Origin: Triparma verrucosa
Taxonomy: Eukaryota; Sar; Bolidophyceae; Parmales; Triparmaceae
Assembly (NCBI GenBank): GCA_030267905.1
Contig: BRXX01000493.1
Coordinates: 1 to 64,000 of the forward strand
Direction of reading: 5' to 3'
Length of the DNA: 64,000 bases
The position numbers and the translations under genes are program-made. This document shows, one piece after another, positions 19,638 to 31,392 of the stretch (within the stretch, counting starts at the first letter, position 1; each line of letters starts with the position of its first letter). The notes under the pieces are model-generated. The model worked only from the letters and a program-made list of their open reading frames with translations. It was not told the DNA's origin and made no database searches.

Positions 19638-22600
19638 CTAAAAGTTCTCCAACCCCTCCGGCAGTCCTTCCCGAACCTCCTCCGCCTCCTCAACGAACTC
19701 CACCTCCAACTCCCTCCCTGTATTAACGCTAGTCTTCGTCCCGCATATATCCGCGTGTGGGCTAGGCACTCTACCCGTAGTGAGGTCCTTCCAGTTAATC
19801 CCTGTAAAGAATGCGTGGGATTTTATTGAATCGCAGCCTTTTGGTCCAGCTCCTAATCTCACGTTACTCTCGTTGTGGAGGAGAAGACCTACGAGTTCGA
19901 TGGAGGAGGGGGAGAGGGTGCTTGAGTTGGCGGCTGATTTAAAGACGGGGTCGCCGAAGGCGTGGAGGGAGATGTTTTTGTAGAGCTCGGTTTCGGGGGT
20001 GTCGGCGTCGCCGAAGGGGAGTTCGCCGGTTAGCATTTCGAATATTAGGACGCCGAGACTGGAGTGAGGAAGGGAGGGAGGAGCGTGAACGGTTTTATAT
20101 TGTTGAGAGTTAAAAGGACAGTTAGATTAGAGTATTCGTATTTCCAACTCGTCGCTCCGCTCCTCGCTCTCACCTCCAGAAGTCAACCGTGTGGTTGTGA
20201 CCTCGGCTCTTGACCTGCTCGGGGGCGAGGTAACTGGGGTCACCGCACATGGTGAACTGCTGCTGTCCTGACATTTCCTTCGCGCACCCGAGGTCGCCTA
20301 GCTGGGCGTATCCTTTGCTGGTTATCCATATGCATTCGGGAGTTACTCTGCGGTGCATCACGCCTTCCTCGTGGAGGAAGTCCAGGGCCATTATGACGCA
20401 GGAGGCGTAGAATATCGAGGCGGTCTCGTCGAAGTTTTCGACGGTGGAGAGGATCTCGCTCAGCTGGCAGACGACTTCGCCCTTGTAGACGCTGTAGACG
20501 CACTTGGCGTCGGTGAAGGAGGCGAGGATAACCGGGACGAAGGTGCTGGGCCTGCTGAGCAGGGCGAGGAGGTCCTTGTCCTGGACGATCTGGTCGTCGA
20601 TGTTCTGATCTATTGCCTTCTTCTTGCTAGTGACCTTGACGGTGTACATTTGGAAGGCGAGGCTGCCTGCTCTCTTGTGAACGTAAACGCCCAAGAAACC
20701 GTAGTCGTACCTGCACGCCCAGCTCTGGAAGTCGAGCTCGGCGTAGTTTACGCCCTGGATGGTGTGTTTAGCTATCCTATACGTTGTGGTGCTCTGGACT
20801 TGTCTCATGGCCATCTTCTTCTCCTGGTCGTGAGCGATGAGCTGCGAGGAGGTTGTGAGTTAGAAAAAAAGCACAAAATATGTCACACACCACCCCAAAC
20901 CTCTCACCTCGTGAAGGTCGCCAACGACCTCGATGAACGCCGACCTGTGGAGGCTGAAGACGGACGTCTTTCCTACGGCGACGACGTTCAACGCGCGAGG
21001 CTCGGACATAATCAGGCTCCTTTCGCCGAAGTAGTCGTTCGTCTTGAGCCTCTGGAGCTCCTTCTCGGCCTTGGTCTTGGGGTCGATGGTGGTGCACATG
21101 CACTCTCCGCTTGATACTATGTAAAAATGGTCTCCCTTTTCCCCCTGGTTGACTATATTTTGCCCATCGGAGAAGGTCTGTTCGCCCAGGACGTCGCAGA
21201 GGCGCTGGAGCTGGGGGATGGGGAGCTGTTTCAAGATGTCGACCTTCTTCAAAATCTTGATCAAATTCGTGTGCGACACCTTCCTCATGAGCATGGCCTT
21301 GAAAGCCTGTCGGGCCAACGCCCAAACGATGCCGTCGCTCGTCGCCGTGACAGTCGCAGCTCTGCAAAGAAGCGAGTCAGTAATGAAGTCTTCACAAATC
21401 AATTAGGATGTTGTTAGTTTTGCTCACCTCGGCTTTCCGTACATGAGCGAGAGCTCTCCAAAACTCGAACCGCCCTCGTCGTACGTCATGACGACGTGGA
21501 TGATGCCGTCCTCGCCGCGAACCGTCACTTCGAAGTTGCCGCTGTCGACGACGTAGAATTTGTCTCCCTGGTCGCCCTGCTTGATCACTACGTCCCCCCT
21601 CTTCACTTCGATCTTCTCGAAAACGGAGTAAAGCTTCGTCAGCTGGTCGGACATGAGGTGCTGGAATAAGAAATTTGCCTTTGTCAAGCTCGCGAGGCGC
21701 GCGGTCTCCTCCTCCGTCTTCTCGACGAAGAACTTCTCCAGCGGGAAGTCCTCGAAGCCCTCCGCAGCGGCTGACATTCTCCGGGTCTGGTCCAAGACCA
21801 TTCTCCGCTTCGCCTTGCTCATGGCTCTCCTAACGGGCTTGTGTTCTGTCATGTCCCTCAGAGCGTGGGACGAGGTCATCCTCTTGGTCTTCTGGTACTC
21901 GATCGCCTGCAAGGAGCGATCTACCATCGACTCGGCTTCTCCGTGGCTCGAATCGCTGGCGAACTTAATGTTCTCCAAGTACAGCGCAATCATGGTGATG
22001 TCGTCTGTTCTAACTTCGTACTGCAGCCAAAGGTTGTAGCTCTCCCGCACGACCTTCCTACAGGCGTCGAGAGGGTCGGTGAACGAATGGACCATGTCGC
22101 AGACGGTCTGGCTGGTGAGGAATTCGAAAACGCCGTCGCTGGCGATGACGACGTACCGATCGAGGTCCGAGAGCTCCCTCGTCAGGTGCTCGGGCTCCGC
22201 GAAGACGCCGATGCCCTCGGCGCAGGCGTCTCCAATGGATCGAGTGAAGGCTGTGCCCGGTTTGTCGAGGGTGACGTTCCATAGCCGAGGGGGATCTCCG
22301 ATCTCGTCAATTTCCTTCCCCAGCTCCGTCCCCCAGTTTTCGTGTATGGGTTCAATTCCCTCGATCTGGTCGATGGTGAGCACCTTGGCTCCGCATTTCT
22401 TGACCCTCTCCCTCTCGTCTTTTCTGAAGGGCGTCTGATCTATACTCAGGGGCTCCGCCAAGACCTTGTTAGTCTGCTTCTCGTGCTGGGAGCAGATGAT
22501 GGCGCGGGAGTCTCCCACGTTCGCAATGTGAAGGTAGCGTCCGAGGATGAGGACAGTGATGGCCGTCGTTCCGGACAATACGTCGTCAAAGGCTGCGCGG

Positions 22601-23314
22601 TGGCACTACAGTGGATGGGTGGGTGGGTGGGTGGGGTGGTAGGGGGGGAGTAGGAGGGGGTCAGTACGTGTGTAAAGATGAAGCACCCCAGGCAGAATTT
22701 CTCTCTCTCACCGATTCATTCGTCGTGATGAACGCGTTTGTGTATACTTCTTCAAGCTCCGCCTTGGTCAGATCGTGTATGCCCCTGCCGGTTTCTTGCT
22801 GCTTAGTTTTGACCATCTCCTGCAACCAGTATGGGAGCTTATTCTTGGCGAAGATGGAGCAGGTGTCGCCGAAGCTACCGTGGCCGTCGAAAACACCGAA
22901 CAATGAGCAGGAATCGGATTTGCAGAACTTGGGAATTGCACAGAAGGAATCCTGGTTGGGTTTGTTCAGAGCTGCACGTTATTTTGGTGTTAGCGTTTGG
23001 AGGTAGCCCTCGTCAATTTCCAAGAGGAGGGGGGGGGGGAGAGAAGGGGGGGGTTTCAACACACTTCCAACACCCCAGCTGTCGCAGCACTCACCGTTCG
23101 GGTAGTACCCTTTCTGACTAACGTAGGCGTATCTAATATCGAAGGTCCCCGCCCCGGGCTTTCCGGGCTCGGACTCGTAGGTAAGCACCTTGGAGGATTC
23201 GCTGCTAACTATCCTCTTCATGATCTCCTCCTCTGACAGAGGAGAGTAGTTATCGTAGTCAGGAGGCGAAGAACTGCTGTCCGATTGGACGGGGTTCGAA
23301 CCACAGTTCCCCAT
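19638..23314 (-). CDS. PP2C phosphatase - two cyclic-nucleotide-binding domains - kinase-like fusion
   Basis: Six exons (23095-23314, 22712-22971, 21428-22605, 20908-21361, 20174-20841, 19638-20058) join without frame breaks to 1066 aa. The start MGNCGS predicts N-myristoylation with a palmitoylatable Cys. The PP2C domain (about 60-390) has NQDSF, VFDGHGSFGD, SGTTAITVL, NVGDSRAII, IASDGVFEF and RTDDIT, so its metal site looks intact. CNB-A ends FGELSLMYGKPRAATV and CNB-B has YFGERSLIMSEPRALNV. The kinase lobe (about 725-1010) has TVKV, APEQ and VDFWSLGV, but the catalytic loop reads MHRRVTPECIWI and the Mg loop GDLG: the HRD aspartate, the following Lys and the Asn are all replaced. This four-domain order is known for plant proteins called PKG. 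Likely a membrane-bound cyclic-nucleotide-controlled phosphatase with a pseudokinase tail. Confidence 0.88.
20059..20173 (-). repeat. Introner-like intron with 5' inverted-repeat module
   Basis: In gene sense this 115-nt intron of the PP2C/CNB/kinase gene starts GTGAG followed closely by GCGAGGAGCGGAGCGACGAGTT (plus-strand positions 20146-20167), the same module found at the 5' end of the SPFH intron. Only the 5' arm is well preserved; the branch-point region reads ATCTAACTG. Confidence 0.75.
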
Positions 23315-23769
23315 TGATTTGGCTACAGCGGATCGAGAAAGGAGGTAGGGGAGGTCTAGGGAGGGATCGAGGGAGATATCAGCAGGTGAGAGAGAGAGAC
23401 GGATCCAACTAGGAGAGGGAAGCAAGGATCGCAGGAGGGAATATTTCCGTGTGTCGCAGCGGTCGCTTATGGAATGACGTTAGGCTGGGTAATGCTGATT
23501 GTTTATATCTGGCCGTGAGACTGTGTTTCTTTTGGTATTTGCAGATCTCCCATAATACAGCGAGCAGCTGGAGCAAAAAGCGTTTCGCAGGAATGAAACT
23601 CCATCTCTCCTTTAAAAATACCGTTGCTCATTCAATAAAGCTCCCCTTCATCGCACACCCAATTAACACTGCTCCCAGGTTCTTACCGAGACCCTCGCTC
23701 AAACTCGCTACGACTGTAACAAATTATAAAACCCCTCCAAGCCCACTCTCCTTGCTCTCCCACTTTAAA
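23315..23769. promoter_or_regulatory. Divergent intergenic region, 455 bases
   Basis: Spacer between the head-to-head PP2C/kinase and CHY zinc-finger genes. AATTATAAAA near 23723, about 45 bases before the CHY start codon, is TATA-like. An in-frame upstream ATG exists for the CHY gene near 23596. Nothing else was supported. Confidence 0.4.
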
Positions 23770-24419
23770 ATGCCATGCAAGCACGTCCTCAATTCTACCG
23801 TTTCCATTCGCGCACCCTGTTGCTTAAAGTGGTTCGAGTGCTTCGAGTGTCACGATGAATTCATGGATCACCCCATGACGACAAGTCCAATATTGACTCT
23901 CGCCTGCCTTTGCTGCCGAATGCTTTTCAAGAAGGACTTGGCGCTCTTCGGAGACCAGGACGAGATCTGCCCTCACTGCTCGCAGAGGTGGATCAAGCCT
24001 GGAGAGACGAATGAGGGCTTCCTCTTTGGGATGTTCCAAGAGGAGTTTGATAGAATGATTGATTTCGGTGAGAGTTAATTTGGGTTGTTTCCACCCTCGC
24101 CTTGCTTGTTGCTTGTGTTCGTTCCCATCCCTCTCTAACACCCCCCCCACACACACACACCCTACCCAACCCAACCCAACCCATCCCACTCCGCGCAGGC
24201 TGCGAAAGAGATAGGGGCATGAAGTCGACCAGCGAGCTGAACTTGATTGGTCACATAAAAGACGACGAGGAGAGCCTCAAGGAAGACGAGGAGAGCGGCA
24301 ACAAGCGGCAGGAGATGGAGGAGCGACGAAAGAAAATGATGCGGCTGAAGGGCAAGAAGAAGGGAAAGAAGCCGAGCGCCGAAGCAAAAGAGCAGCAAGA
24401 AATCAAGCTAGATATTTAA
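23770..24419 (+). CDS. CHY zinc-finger protein
   Basis: Two exons, 23770-24067 and 24199-24419, joined in frame (G|GC) to 172 aa. The N-terminal half has the CHY pattern: CKHVLNS, then PCCLKWFECFECHDEFMDH, LACLCCRMLF and CPHCSQRW, a multi-zinc fold of Cys and His pairs. CHY proteins include yeast Hot13 of the mitochondrial intermembrane space and the larger RCHY1 ubiquitin ligases; there is no RING here. The C-terminal 60 residues are a charged helix (KKMMRLKGKKKGKKPSAEAK). An in-frame extension from about 23596 would add a presequence-like stretch, so organellar targeting is possible. Confidence 0.8.
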
Positions 24420-24476
24420 CTTTTATTTCAGATGGAAAACGTTCTTTTCTTTCGTTTTCGCTTTCGTTTCCGAAGG

Positions 24477-27400
24477 CTAGCCGTGGTCGCTCATCTGGTG
24501 AGCCAGACGCGAAATTAAATTGCCCAGTACGTCCCTCTTTCTGGTCGGCTGAATGTCGAACATCTCTCCCAGCGCCTGGTTGGCCAGCTCTCGCTGTTTC
24601 TTCTTGGCCGCCGTCATAATAACGTCCAAGAAACTGTCGCCCAGGCTCTTCCCCTGCCTCCTCACTATGACCTTGCAAATTTTGCTAACCGCTATGTACT
24701 CTCGGGTGGAGAAGATTAGCCTCTCCTTCCTCAGCATCTCGAGGGCCGGGTTCGAGGGCTGCGCCGTCTGCGCGTGCGACATCGCCTCCGCCCTGTCCTT
24801 CCCGAATCCGTGCTTGCACAGCCTGAAGAGCACGTCCTTGTAGAAGACCTTGTTGCTCTTCTCGATTTCTCCGTCGAACCGAGTCTCGATGAACCTGTAG
24901 ATCGGGATGTCGCATTCCCAGAGCAACCTCTCGATATCCTTCTGGGCGGCGTTCTTCCCCAAGCCCAGAGGCTTGTTCAGACTCGTGACGACAAAGGGCA
25001 ATTGGTGGACGCTGATGAATTGAGTCGCATCGGGATCGTACACGGCCCACACCTCCACGAACTTCTGCATTTCGTCCTTGAACAGCTCCTGCTCCTTGGT
25101 CTCTCTCTTGACGAGGTTGAAGTTCTCGAGCAGCACGGCGACGAACAAGTTGAGAGTGATGTACTGGCAGATTATGATAAAGGTGAAGAAGTACATGGTC
25201 ACCATGAATGGGCTGTCGTACGAGTTGCTTTTGCCGCAATCCTCCATCAAGCACTGCCAGTTCTCGCCGGTGCTTATTCGAAAGAGCGTCGTGAACGCCG
25301 TTCCGAAGTGGCGGAAGTTGGCGTTGGGGTTGATGCCGAGGGAGTACTGCGCGGGGTGCGAGGCCACGTCCGGGTTGTACCAGTCACCGACTTCGGAGTC
25401 GAAATTGGTGTCGGCGAAAAGGGCGGTGCCCAAGATAGCGTAAGTGAAGAAGAGCATGAAGAGCAGCGCCGCAATGTTCCACACACTCGGCAGCGAGTAG
25501 ACTATGATCTTCATGAGCTCCCTCGTGCTACTGTTGGGGCCCAGGAGGCGGAGGAGCCTCGAAACCCTGAAGACGCGAAAGATCCTTAGCACGAAGAGAA
25601 TGTTGGCGTTTCCGCCGGCGATGTCAAAGCAGTCGTCGAGCACGCTGCCGAACATGAGAAAGAAGTCGAAGCAGCAGCTCAACCTCTTGAAGTAGATCCT
25701 AGGACCATCGCCCACTATCTTGAAGAACGCCTCGAGGGCGAATAAGACGGTGAAAATGGTATTCACGAAAGCGAGCGTATCCAGGTACGCTTGCGTCTCG
25801 CCCTCGTAGTTCATGCTGGTCAAGACGACGGATCCGATGATGAGGAAGGTGATGGTGATGTTGAACCGTTTCGTCCTAATGAAATCCCAACACCACTTCC
25901 TGAAGGGGTTGGTCGGCGCCCGTGCCCTCACAACTGGGGTTGAGAAGAGCACGCTCCTCTGCGTCTCGATCCACAAACGCTGTTCTTCGGTTATCAGGCT
26001 GTTGCCGCCCCCCTCGGACTGGTCCGAAAAGTGGTCGCAGAGAACTCCGACAAAGAGGCCCAGGCCCATGAAGTTCGCCATGCAGATGAAGATGACGAAG
26101 AAGAACATGTACGGCTTCGTAACAACGTCGGGGTCGGGCGCCACGTCGATTTCCTGGATGTTGGTCGTCCTGGACGCAATATCGTACCAACCCTCGAGGG
26201 TGGCAACGTTGAAAAGGGTGCGGAAGGAATTGAAGAAGGTGTCAAAATTCTGATCTTCGTTCTGCCACGCTCTGTCCACTTCCTTGCTGATCTGCGTCAC
26301 GGTGCTGTTGGGAAACGTGAAGTTGTACACCACGTTAAATGTGCCCTCGCAAGTTTCCTTCGTCACCTTCTCCGTGTCGTTGCAGTGCCAGTAGTGTCCC
26401 CCGAAGAGCCCCAGGCCAAGGATGCTGAAGACTCCGAAAATCATGGCGAGCAAGATTGCGACGTTGACCACGCTCATGAAGCTGCCTATTATAGCAGAAA
26501 CGGCCATGGCCATGTTTTTGTTCCTCTTGACCGCTCTCAGAGGCCTTAGCACGCGGAGGAGACGAATCACCTTGAGGAAAGAGATGTCGACGTCGAGGTT
26601 CATCTCCGTCAAGATCAGGTCCAAGAGCGAGCTTACCACGATGAGGAAGTCCAGCTGGTTCCAAGAGGTCTTCAAGTAGGCGGTCTGCGTGCTTATGAAG
26701 CCGAGAGCGATGATTTTGATAGACATTTCGGCGGTGAAAATATAGGTGAAAATTCTGTCGATGGTCTTGAGGAACTTCATGAGAGATTCGTTCGTATCAG
26801 GGTTCTCGACGGCGAGGCAGCCGCTACTGAATATGATGCACAAAATGATAAAGCTGTTGAAGTATCTGTGGTGAGCCAGCTCGTGGCAGATCACGCGGAA
26901 CCTGTTGTGGTGGGCAAAGCAGAAGAGGCTCGTTCCGTGAATAGGAACGACGTCCACCAGTTCATTGTTCCGATCGTTCACGTCGGACTCTCTGTGCACG
27001 CGCAGCTGCTCGGCCATGAATGCCTTGTCACCAGACGAGGCGACCGCCTGGATATGCTTGGTCATTTCGACGGCCGCAGATGACGCCCTGCCTACCCTTG
27101 CGATGCCGTCCAGCTTCCGCTTCTGGTCCTCTTCGACGCCCAATTTGAGACGTCGCCTCACCCATCTGTTGCACCTAACGAACGGAGACGCCAGTGAATC
27201 GCCACAGGAGTGGATAACATGGTCAACTTCATCGCGGAGGTGATTCTCTTCTGACTCTTCCTCCGGGCTCAGAGCTGCAGAGCTTGCTCTTCTCCTCTCG
27301 GGGTCTTCGTCCAGGACGTGCAACACGCGGTCGGCTACAGAACCGATTCTTCTCGCAACCTGTTCGGGGGTCGGCATGTGAAGAGTGCGTCTCGTTCCGC

Positions 27401-30369
27401 CAGGGGTCGACTGGGGAGTGTTGTCCCTAGATGAGTTCAAGGATGATTCGTTTGATGAGTCTTGCTGCGTCGATTTTGCAGCCTCCGCCTCTTCGGCTCT
27501 CTTTCGATCCTGCTCGTACCGAGCCCAGTACTTGCGTTGCTTCTTGGCCTTTTCGAAGGAGCGTATTAAGATTGCCAAGAATAGGTTGAGGAGCATGAAA
27601 TTTCCGAGAATGATCCAAATTGCAAGGAAGAAGAAAATTATCCAGTTCTGCGACGAGTCGAGGAGCGGAGCGACAAGTTAGAATAGAATTTATCATTGCG
27701 GAATTCCCAGAAACAGACGTCGATTTCTCGTAAACGTGCTTCCTCGCAATTTCTCACCTTGCCAGCACATTGGACGCCGCCGAAGGCAACAGTGTTCCAG
27801 TCGTCTAGAGTCAGTGCCCTGAAGATGAGAACGAAGGAGCTGTAAAAGCTGTTGAAGTCTTCTGTCACCTCGTAGGTGGTGGCGCAATCTTCGCCATCGC
27901 CGTACATGCCCGAGAAAACTTGCATTCCGGTGAGGACAAAGATGAAGATGCACAGGAAGAGGAGGGAGATGAACATGAAGTATTCCTCCGAGGCGTCCTC
28001 GAAGACCGTGATGATGTTCTGGATAGCTGCGAGGTGTTTGACGGCCTTGACCGCCCGCAGCGCTCTAAAAACGCGAAGAGCGCGGAGCGCAGAGGCGTCG
28101 CCCATGGCGCCGCTGAGCAAAGGACGAGTTAGAATATAGTAGCGGAGTGAGGGAAGTGAGGGGGGGGAGGGGCCTGTGACCCTCTGACAGCTTCTCACCT
28201 TACTCCCGGAAACTTCTCGGCGAGAGAAACCCAAACAATGATGCAGTCGAAAATGTTCCAGCCCTCATGGAAGTACGAAAATCCGAGGCTGAACTGCTTC
28301 AGAAACATCTCGAACGCGAATATGAAGGTGAAAACCTCGTTGGCAAACATCAAATTGTCCTTCGTTTCTTTGTCGAGGAACGGCTGCGGCGAGAGGCGAG
28401 AGGCAAGGAGCGAAGCGACGAGTTAGTATAAGAAGTGGAAAATTCACCGATGACACATTCCCTTCTCGTCGCTCGTCGCTCCTAGCAACATCTCACCTCC
28501 TCCAAGGCTAGTACCACCGTGTTGGCGATGATCACCGAGAAGATCAAGGTGTCGAACCAAGGGTTCTCGATGATTGGCACGGTATTCTCCTTTCGGAATG
28601 CGTGCCACTTCTTGACGATGGTAAGGCGCATGTAGCAACTGTCGAGCTTGGATATGAAGCTACCGAAGCAGCGCTTGATGGGGGCAAAGTCGTCGGATTC
28701 GGAGGGGGATTGGGAGGAGGACTGGGAGGATATGGAGGAGCCTCGAGGGGGGTCAGGGCTCAGGGTGGAGTCGACGTTGCGCAACGAACCGATGGGGGGC
28801 GCCATGCCTGGCAAGTTGGACCGTTTGACGATAACTTTGTCAGATTCTGCCAGGGTGCGACTTTGGGAGGTCGGCGTCGAAGCGGCTCGGCTTAAAACGG
28901 AATTATTCTTCTTCTTGGATGAGGTGTCCCTAGCGAGGGGCGTTTCGGCGACCGTCGCGAGCGTCTTGGCGACATGTTCGGTAACGACGACCTTAGTCTC
29001 GCCGACAGGGACAGTGTTCGCCCTTCCAAATTCGTGATCCGCGGGCGTCTCGAGCGCCTCGACGTACTTCTCGGCTTCCATTTGCCTGCGGGCCTTTTCG
29101 TACTCAGACGTGAGCACTGTGGGGAGTTGGGGGGGGGGGGGTTAGGGGGGAAGGGGGGGGGTTAAGGGGGTGGGGGGACAACTCACCCGTAATTGCCAAG
29201 TTGAGGAGCCAGAAGCCACCGATCAGGATCACCACAACAAAGTAAAGCGTGCACCCAAAATGCCTCCCGCTGTTCTGCAGGGGGTAGAGGGCGCCCTCGC
29301 TCCAATTCTCCAGCGTCACGAATTGCAGGATTGTCAGTATTGAGTAGAACACGTTGTCGAAGGACATGTAACTTCCCTCCTCCGTCCAGAACTTGAGCTC
29401 CCCGCGGAAGAAGCTGTTGCCAAAGACGGCCATGATGTAGCAAAACATCAGCAGCAGCATCATCGCCTTGAACATGGGGATGACGGAGTTGAGCATTGTG
29501 TTTATCTGGGGGGGGAGGGAGGGGGGTGGGGGGTTAGAAGGAGAAGGTGAAGGAGAAGGGGGAGGACTGGGCAAACTGAGCCGCAGATGTTCGCACGCAC
29601 CATTGCGGCCAGCTTAGGCAGGGACGAGATGGTCTTCAGGGGCCTCAGAACTCGAATCACTCGAAGAACCGTCAACCCACCGCCGTCGTCCCCGCCTGAG
29701 GACGCCAGGAAGAGGATCTCCTCCAGGCACGCGGACAGCACGACCACGAAATCCAACCAGTTCCAAGCTAAGTTGAAGTAGCCGCCAACGCGACAGCTCA
29801 GCCCTAGCGCTGTCATCTTCACAACCTACGTGGGCGCGATGGAAGGTGGGGGTTAGTGAATTGTTTCTCTCTCCTTCGTAACCGCCCCGGGAAGGTTCAC
29901 TCACCATCTCAAAGAAAAATATACCTAGGAACGTCCGCTCCGCGTACCGGTAAGGGTCGGGGGGGGCGAGCGGGTCCTCTGTTGCCATGAGCATTGTGTT
30001 GACGAGGATTGCGGTCAATATGAACCTGTCAAAGTGCCTGGACTCCGCGAGGGACCTGAACACACAGGGGGACCGGGAAGCAGGGGCTGGGGGAGGGGCT
30101 GGGGAAGGTGATCGGGGGGGAGCGCGAGCCTTGGGGCGAGCCTTGGACTTGCCTTTCTCGTATATGTCGTCGAAGCCAAAGTCAGGATCGCCATCGGCGA
30201 GACTGTTGACTCGAGGAAGGGGGGGCTCGGGGTGGGGGTGAAGAGGATTTTGGGCTTGGGGTTCGGCCTTGGAGGTCGAAGCGGAGGTAGTTTGGGGGGT
30301 CAGGGCTTTGGTTGATGTTTTCTTTCGAGGCCCCGTCTTCGGTTCGCGCGGAGGCCTAGAGTCAGACAT
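24477..30369 (-). CDS. Four-domain voltage-gated Ca2+ channel alpha subunit
   Basis: Seven exons (29905-30369, 29601-29825, 29187-29505, 28497-29116, 28199-28383, 27758-28112, 24477-27647) give 1779 aa in one frame. Four six-helix domains are present; S4 segments include VLRVIRVLRPLKTI (I), ALRVFRALRAVKAV (II), VIRLLRVLRPLRAV (III) and ILFVLRIFRVFRVSRLLRLL (IV). Pore motifs are TLENW (I), TLDDW (II), TLEGW (III) and TGENW (IV), so the filter ring is E/D/E/E, close to the EEEE ring of CaV channels and unlike the DEKA ring of animal NaV. After IVS6, FVEVWAVYDPDATQFISVHQ is the EF-hand-like pre-IQ region of CaV channels. The C-terminus is basic. A ciliary or plasma-membrane Ca2+ entry role is plausible. 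Several introns are introner-like. Confidence 0.9.
27648..27757 (-). repeat. Introner-like intron in Ca2+ channel gene (domain II S6)
   Basis: In gene sense the 3' part reads TTCTAACTTGTCGCTCCGCT followed by CCTCGACTCGTCGCAG at the acceptor: the shared branch-point/inverted-repeat module. The 5' part begins GTGAGAAATTGCGAGGAAGC. Confidence 0.75.
28113..28198 (-). repeat. Short introner-like intron in Ca2+ channel gene
   Basis: The 86-nt intron ends ATATTCTAACTCGTCCTTTG before CTCAG in gene sense, a shortened form of the shared 3' module. Confidence 0.55.
28384..28496 (-). repeat. Introner-like intron in Ca2+ channel gene (domain II S1-S2)
   Basis: In gene sense GTGAG is followed by GCTAGGAGCGACGAGCGACG, and the 3' side reads ACTAACTCGTCGCTTCGCTC followed by a TCTCGCC repeat and GCAG. 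Both arms of the inverted-repeat module are recognisable. Confidence 0.8.
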
Positions 30370-30657
30370 GATTTAGGATTGTTGGTTAAATACTAGAACT
30401 GAGATAAATGAGGCTGGATTTTTTCAGGTCAAGGGTTGGACTTTTTTCCTTACGAGTCCCCTTCGTTTTTTCCTGCGCGGCGCGACTTGCCCCTCGCCTT
30501 TGTCTCTGCTACTGCTTCATGATCTGTTTCGACGAGTCATTCTCCTTCCTCATTCAACAACCCACCTACTAAAAAAAGGCATCCCCCTCCAATTTTGTCA
30601 AAGAAAAAGCGTGTAAATCTTCACATCCCGCATCAATGCGTAATTATAATTTATAAT
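30370..30657. other. Spacer between two same-strand genes
   Basis: This 288-base spacer holds the promoter side of the Ca2+ channel gene and the 3' end region of the DEAD-box gene's neighbourhood. No repeat or RNA gene was recognised. Confidence 0.35.
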
Positions 30658-31360
30658 CTACCTCCTTCCTCCCCTCCCCCCCCCCTTCCCCCTGTAGCTT
30701 CCCCCAGCACAATTCCTAAGTTCCTCAGGAATATTCTGCTCGGTCCTATCGAGAATTTCGATAAGTTCCCTCGCCAACCTCGCGTTCTTACTCGGCACGA
30801 AAAAGCTAACCGCCGTACCGAACTTACCAGCGCGTCCAGTACGTCCGATGCGGTGAACGTATGAGTCCATATCGTTAGGGAAGTCAAAGTTAACAACCAT
30901 CTTAATATCGTCGACGTCCAAACCTCTAGCCGCGACGTCCGTAGCGATGAGCAAAGAAGACTTGCACTGCTTGAACTCCTTGAGTACCCAGTCTCTTTCG
31001 TCTTGCGACTTGTCTCCGTGCATTGCTCTGGCTTGGAAGCCGTCGGCTCTGAGGCTTCTGGTTAGCATGTCGCATCCTTTCTTAGTCTCAACGAAGATTA
31101 GGACCCTGTCGGTCGCCGTTAGGTTCTCGCGGAGGTAGTTCAGGAGGCGACGGTACTTCTCCATGTCGTCGCAGCACTCGGTTATCTGGGTTACGTTCTT
31201 GTTACCGGTTAGCTCGAGGTTGCCGACTGTGACTTGGTAGTACTCGTTGAGGTAGTCACGAGCTAGGCCTTCGACAGCCTTGGGCCAGGTGGCTGACCAC
31301 ATGAGAACCTGCCTGTCAGGCCTGATCTGCGAGCATATTTTGCGGAGCTGAGGCTCGAAG

Positions 31361-31392
<32 letters not shown>

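Noticed and set aside
23275..23310. tRNA B-box-like GGGGTTCGAACC
   Set aside because: It lies inside the start of the PP2C/kinase coding sequence, and no A box or cloverleaf could be drawn upstream.
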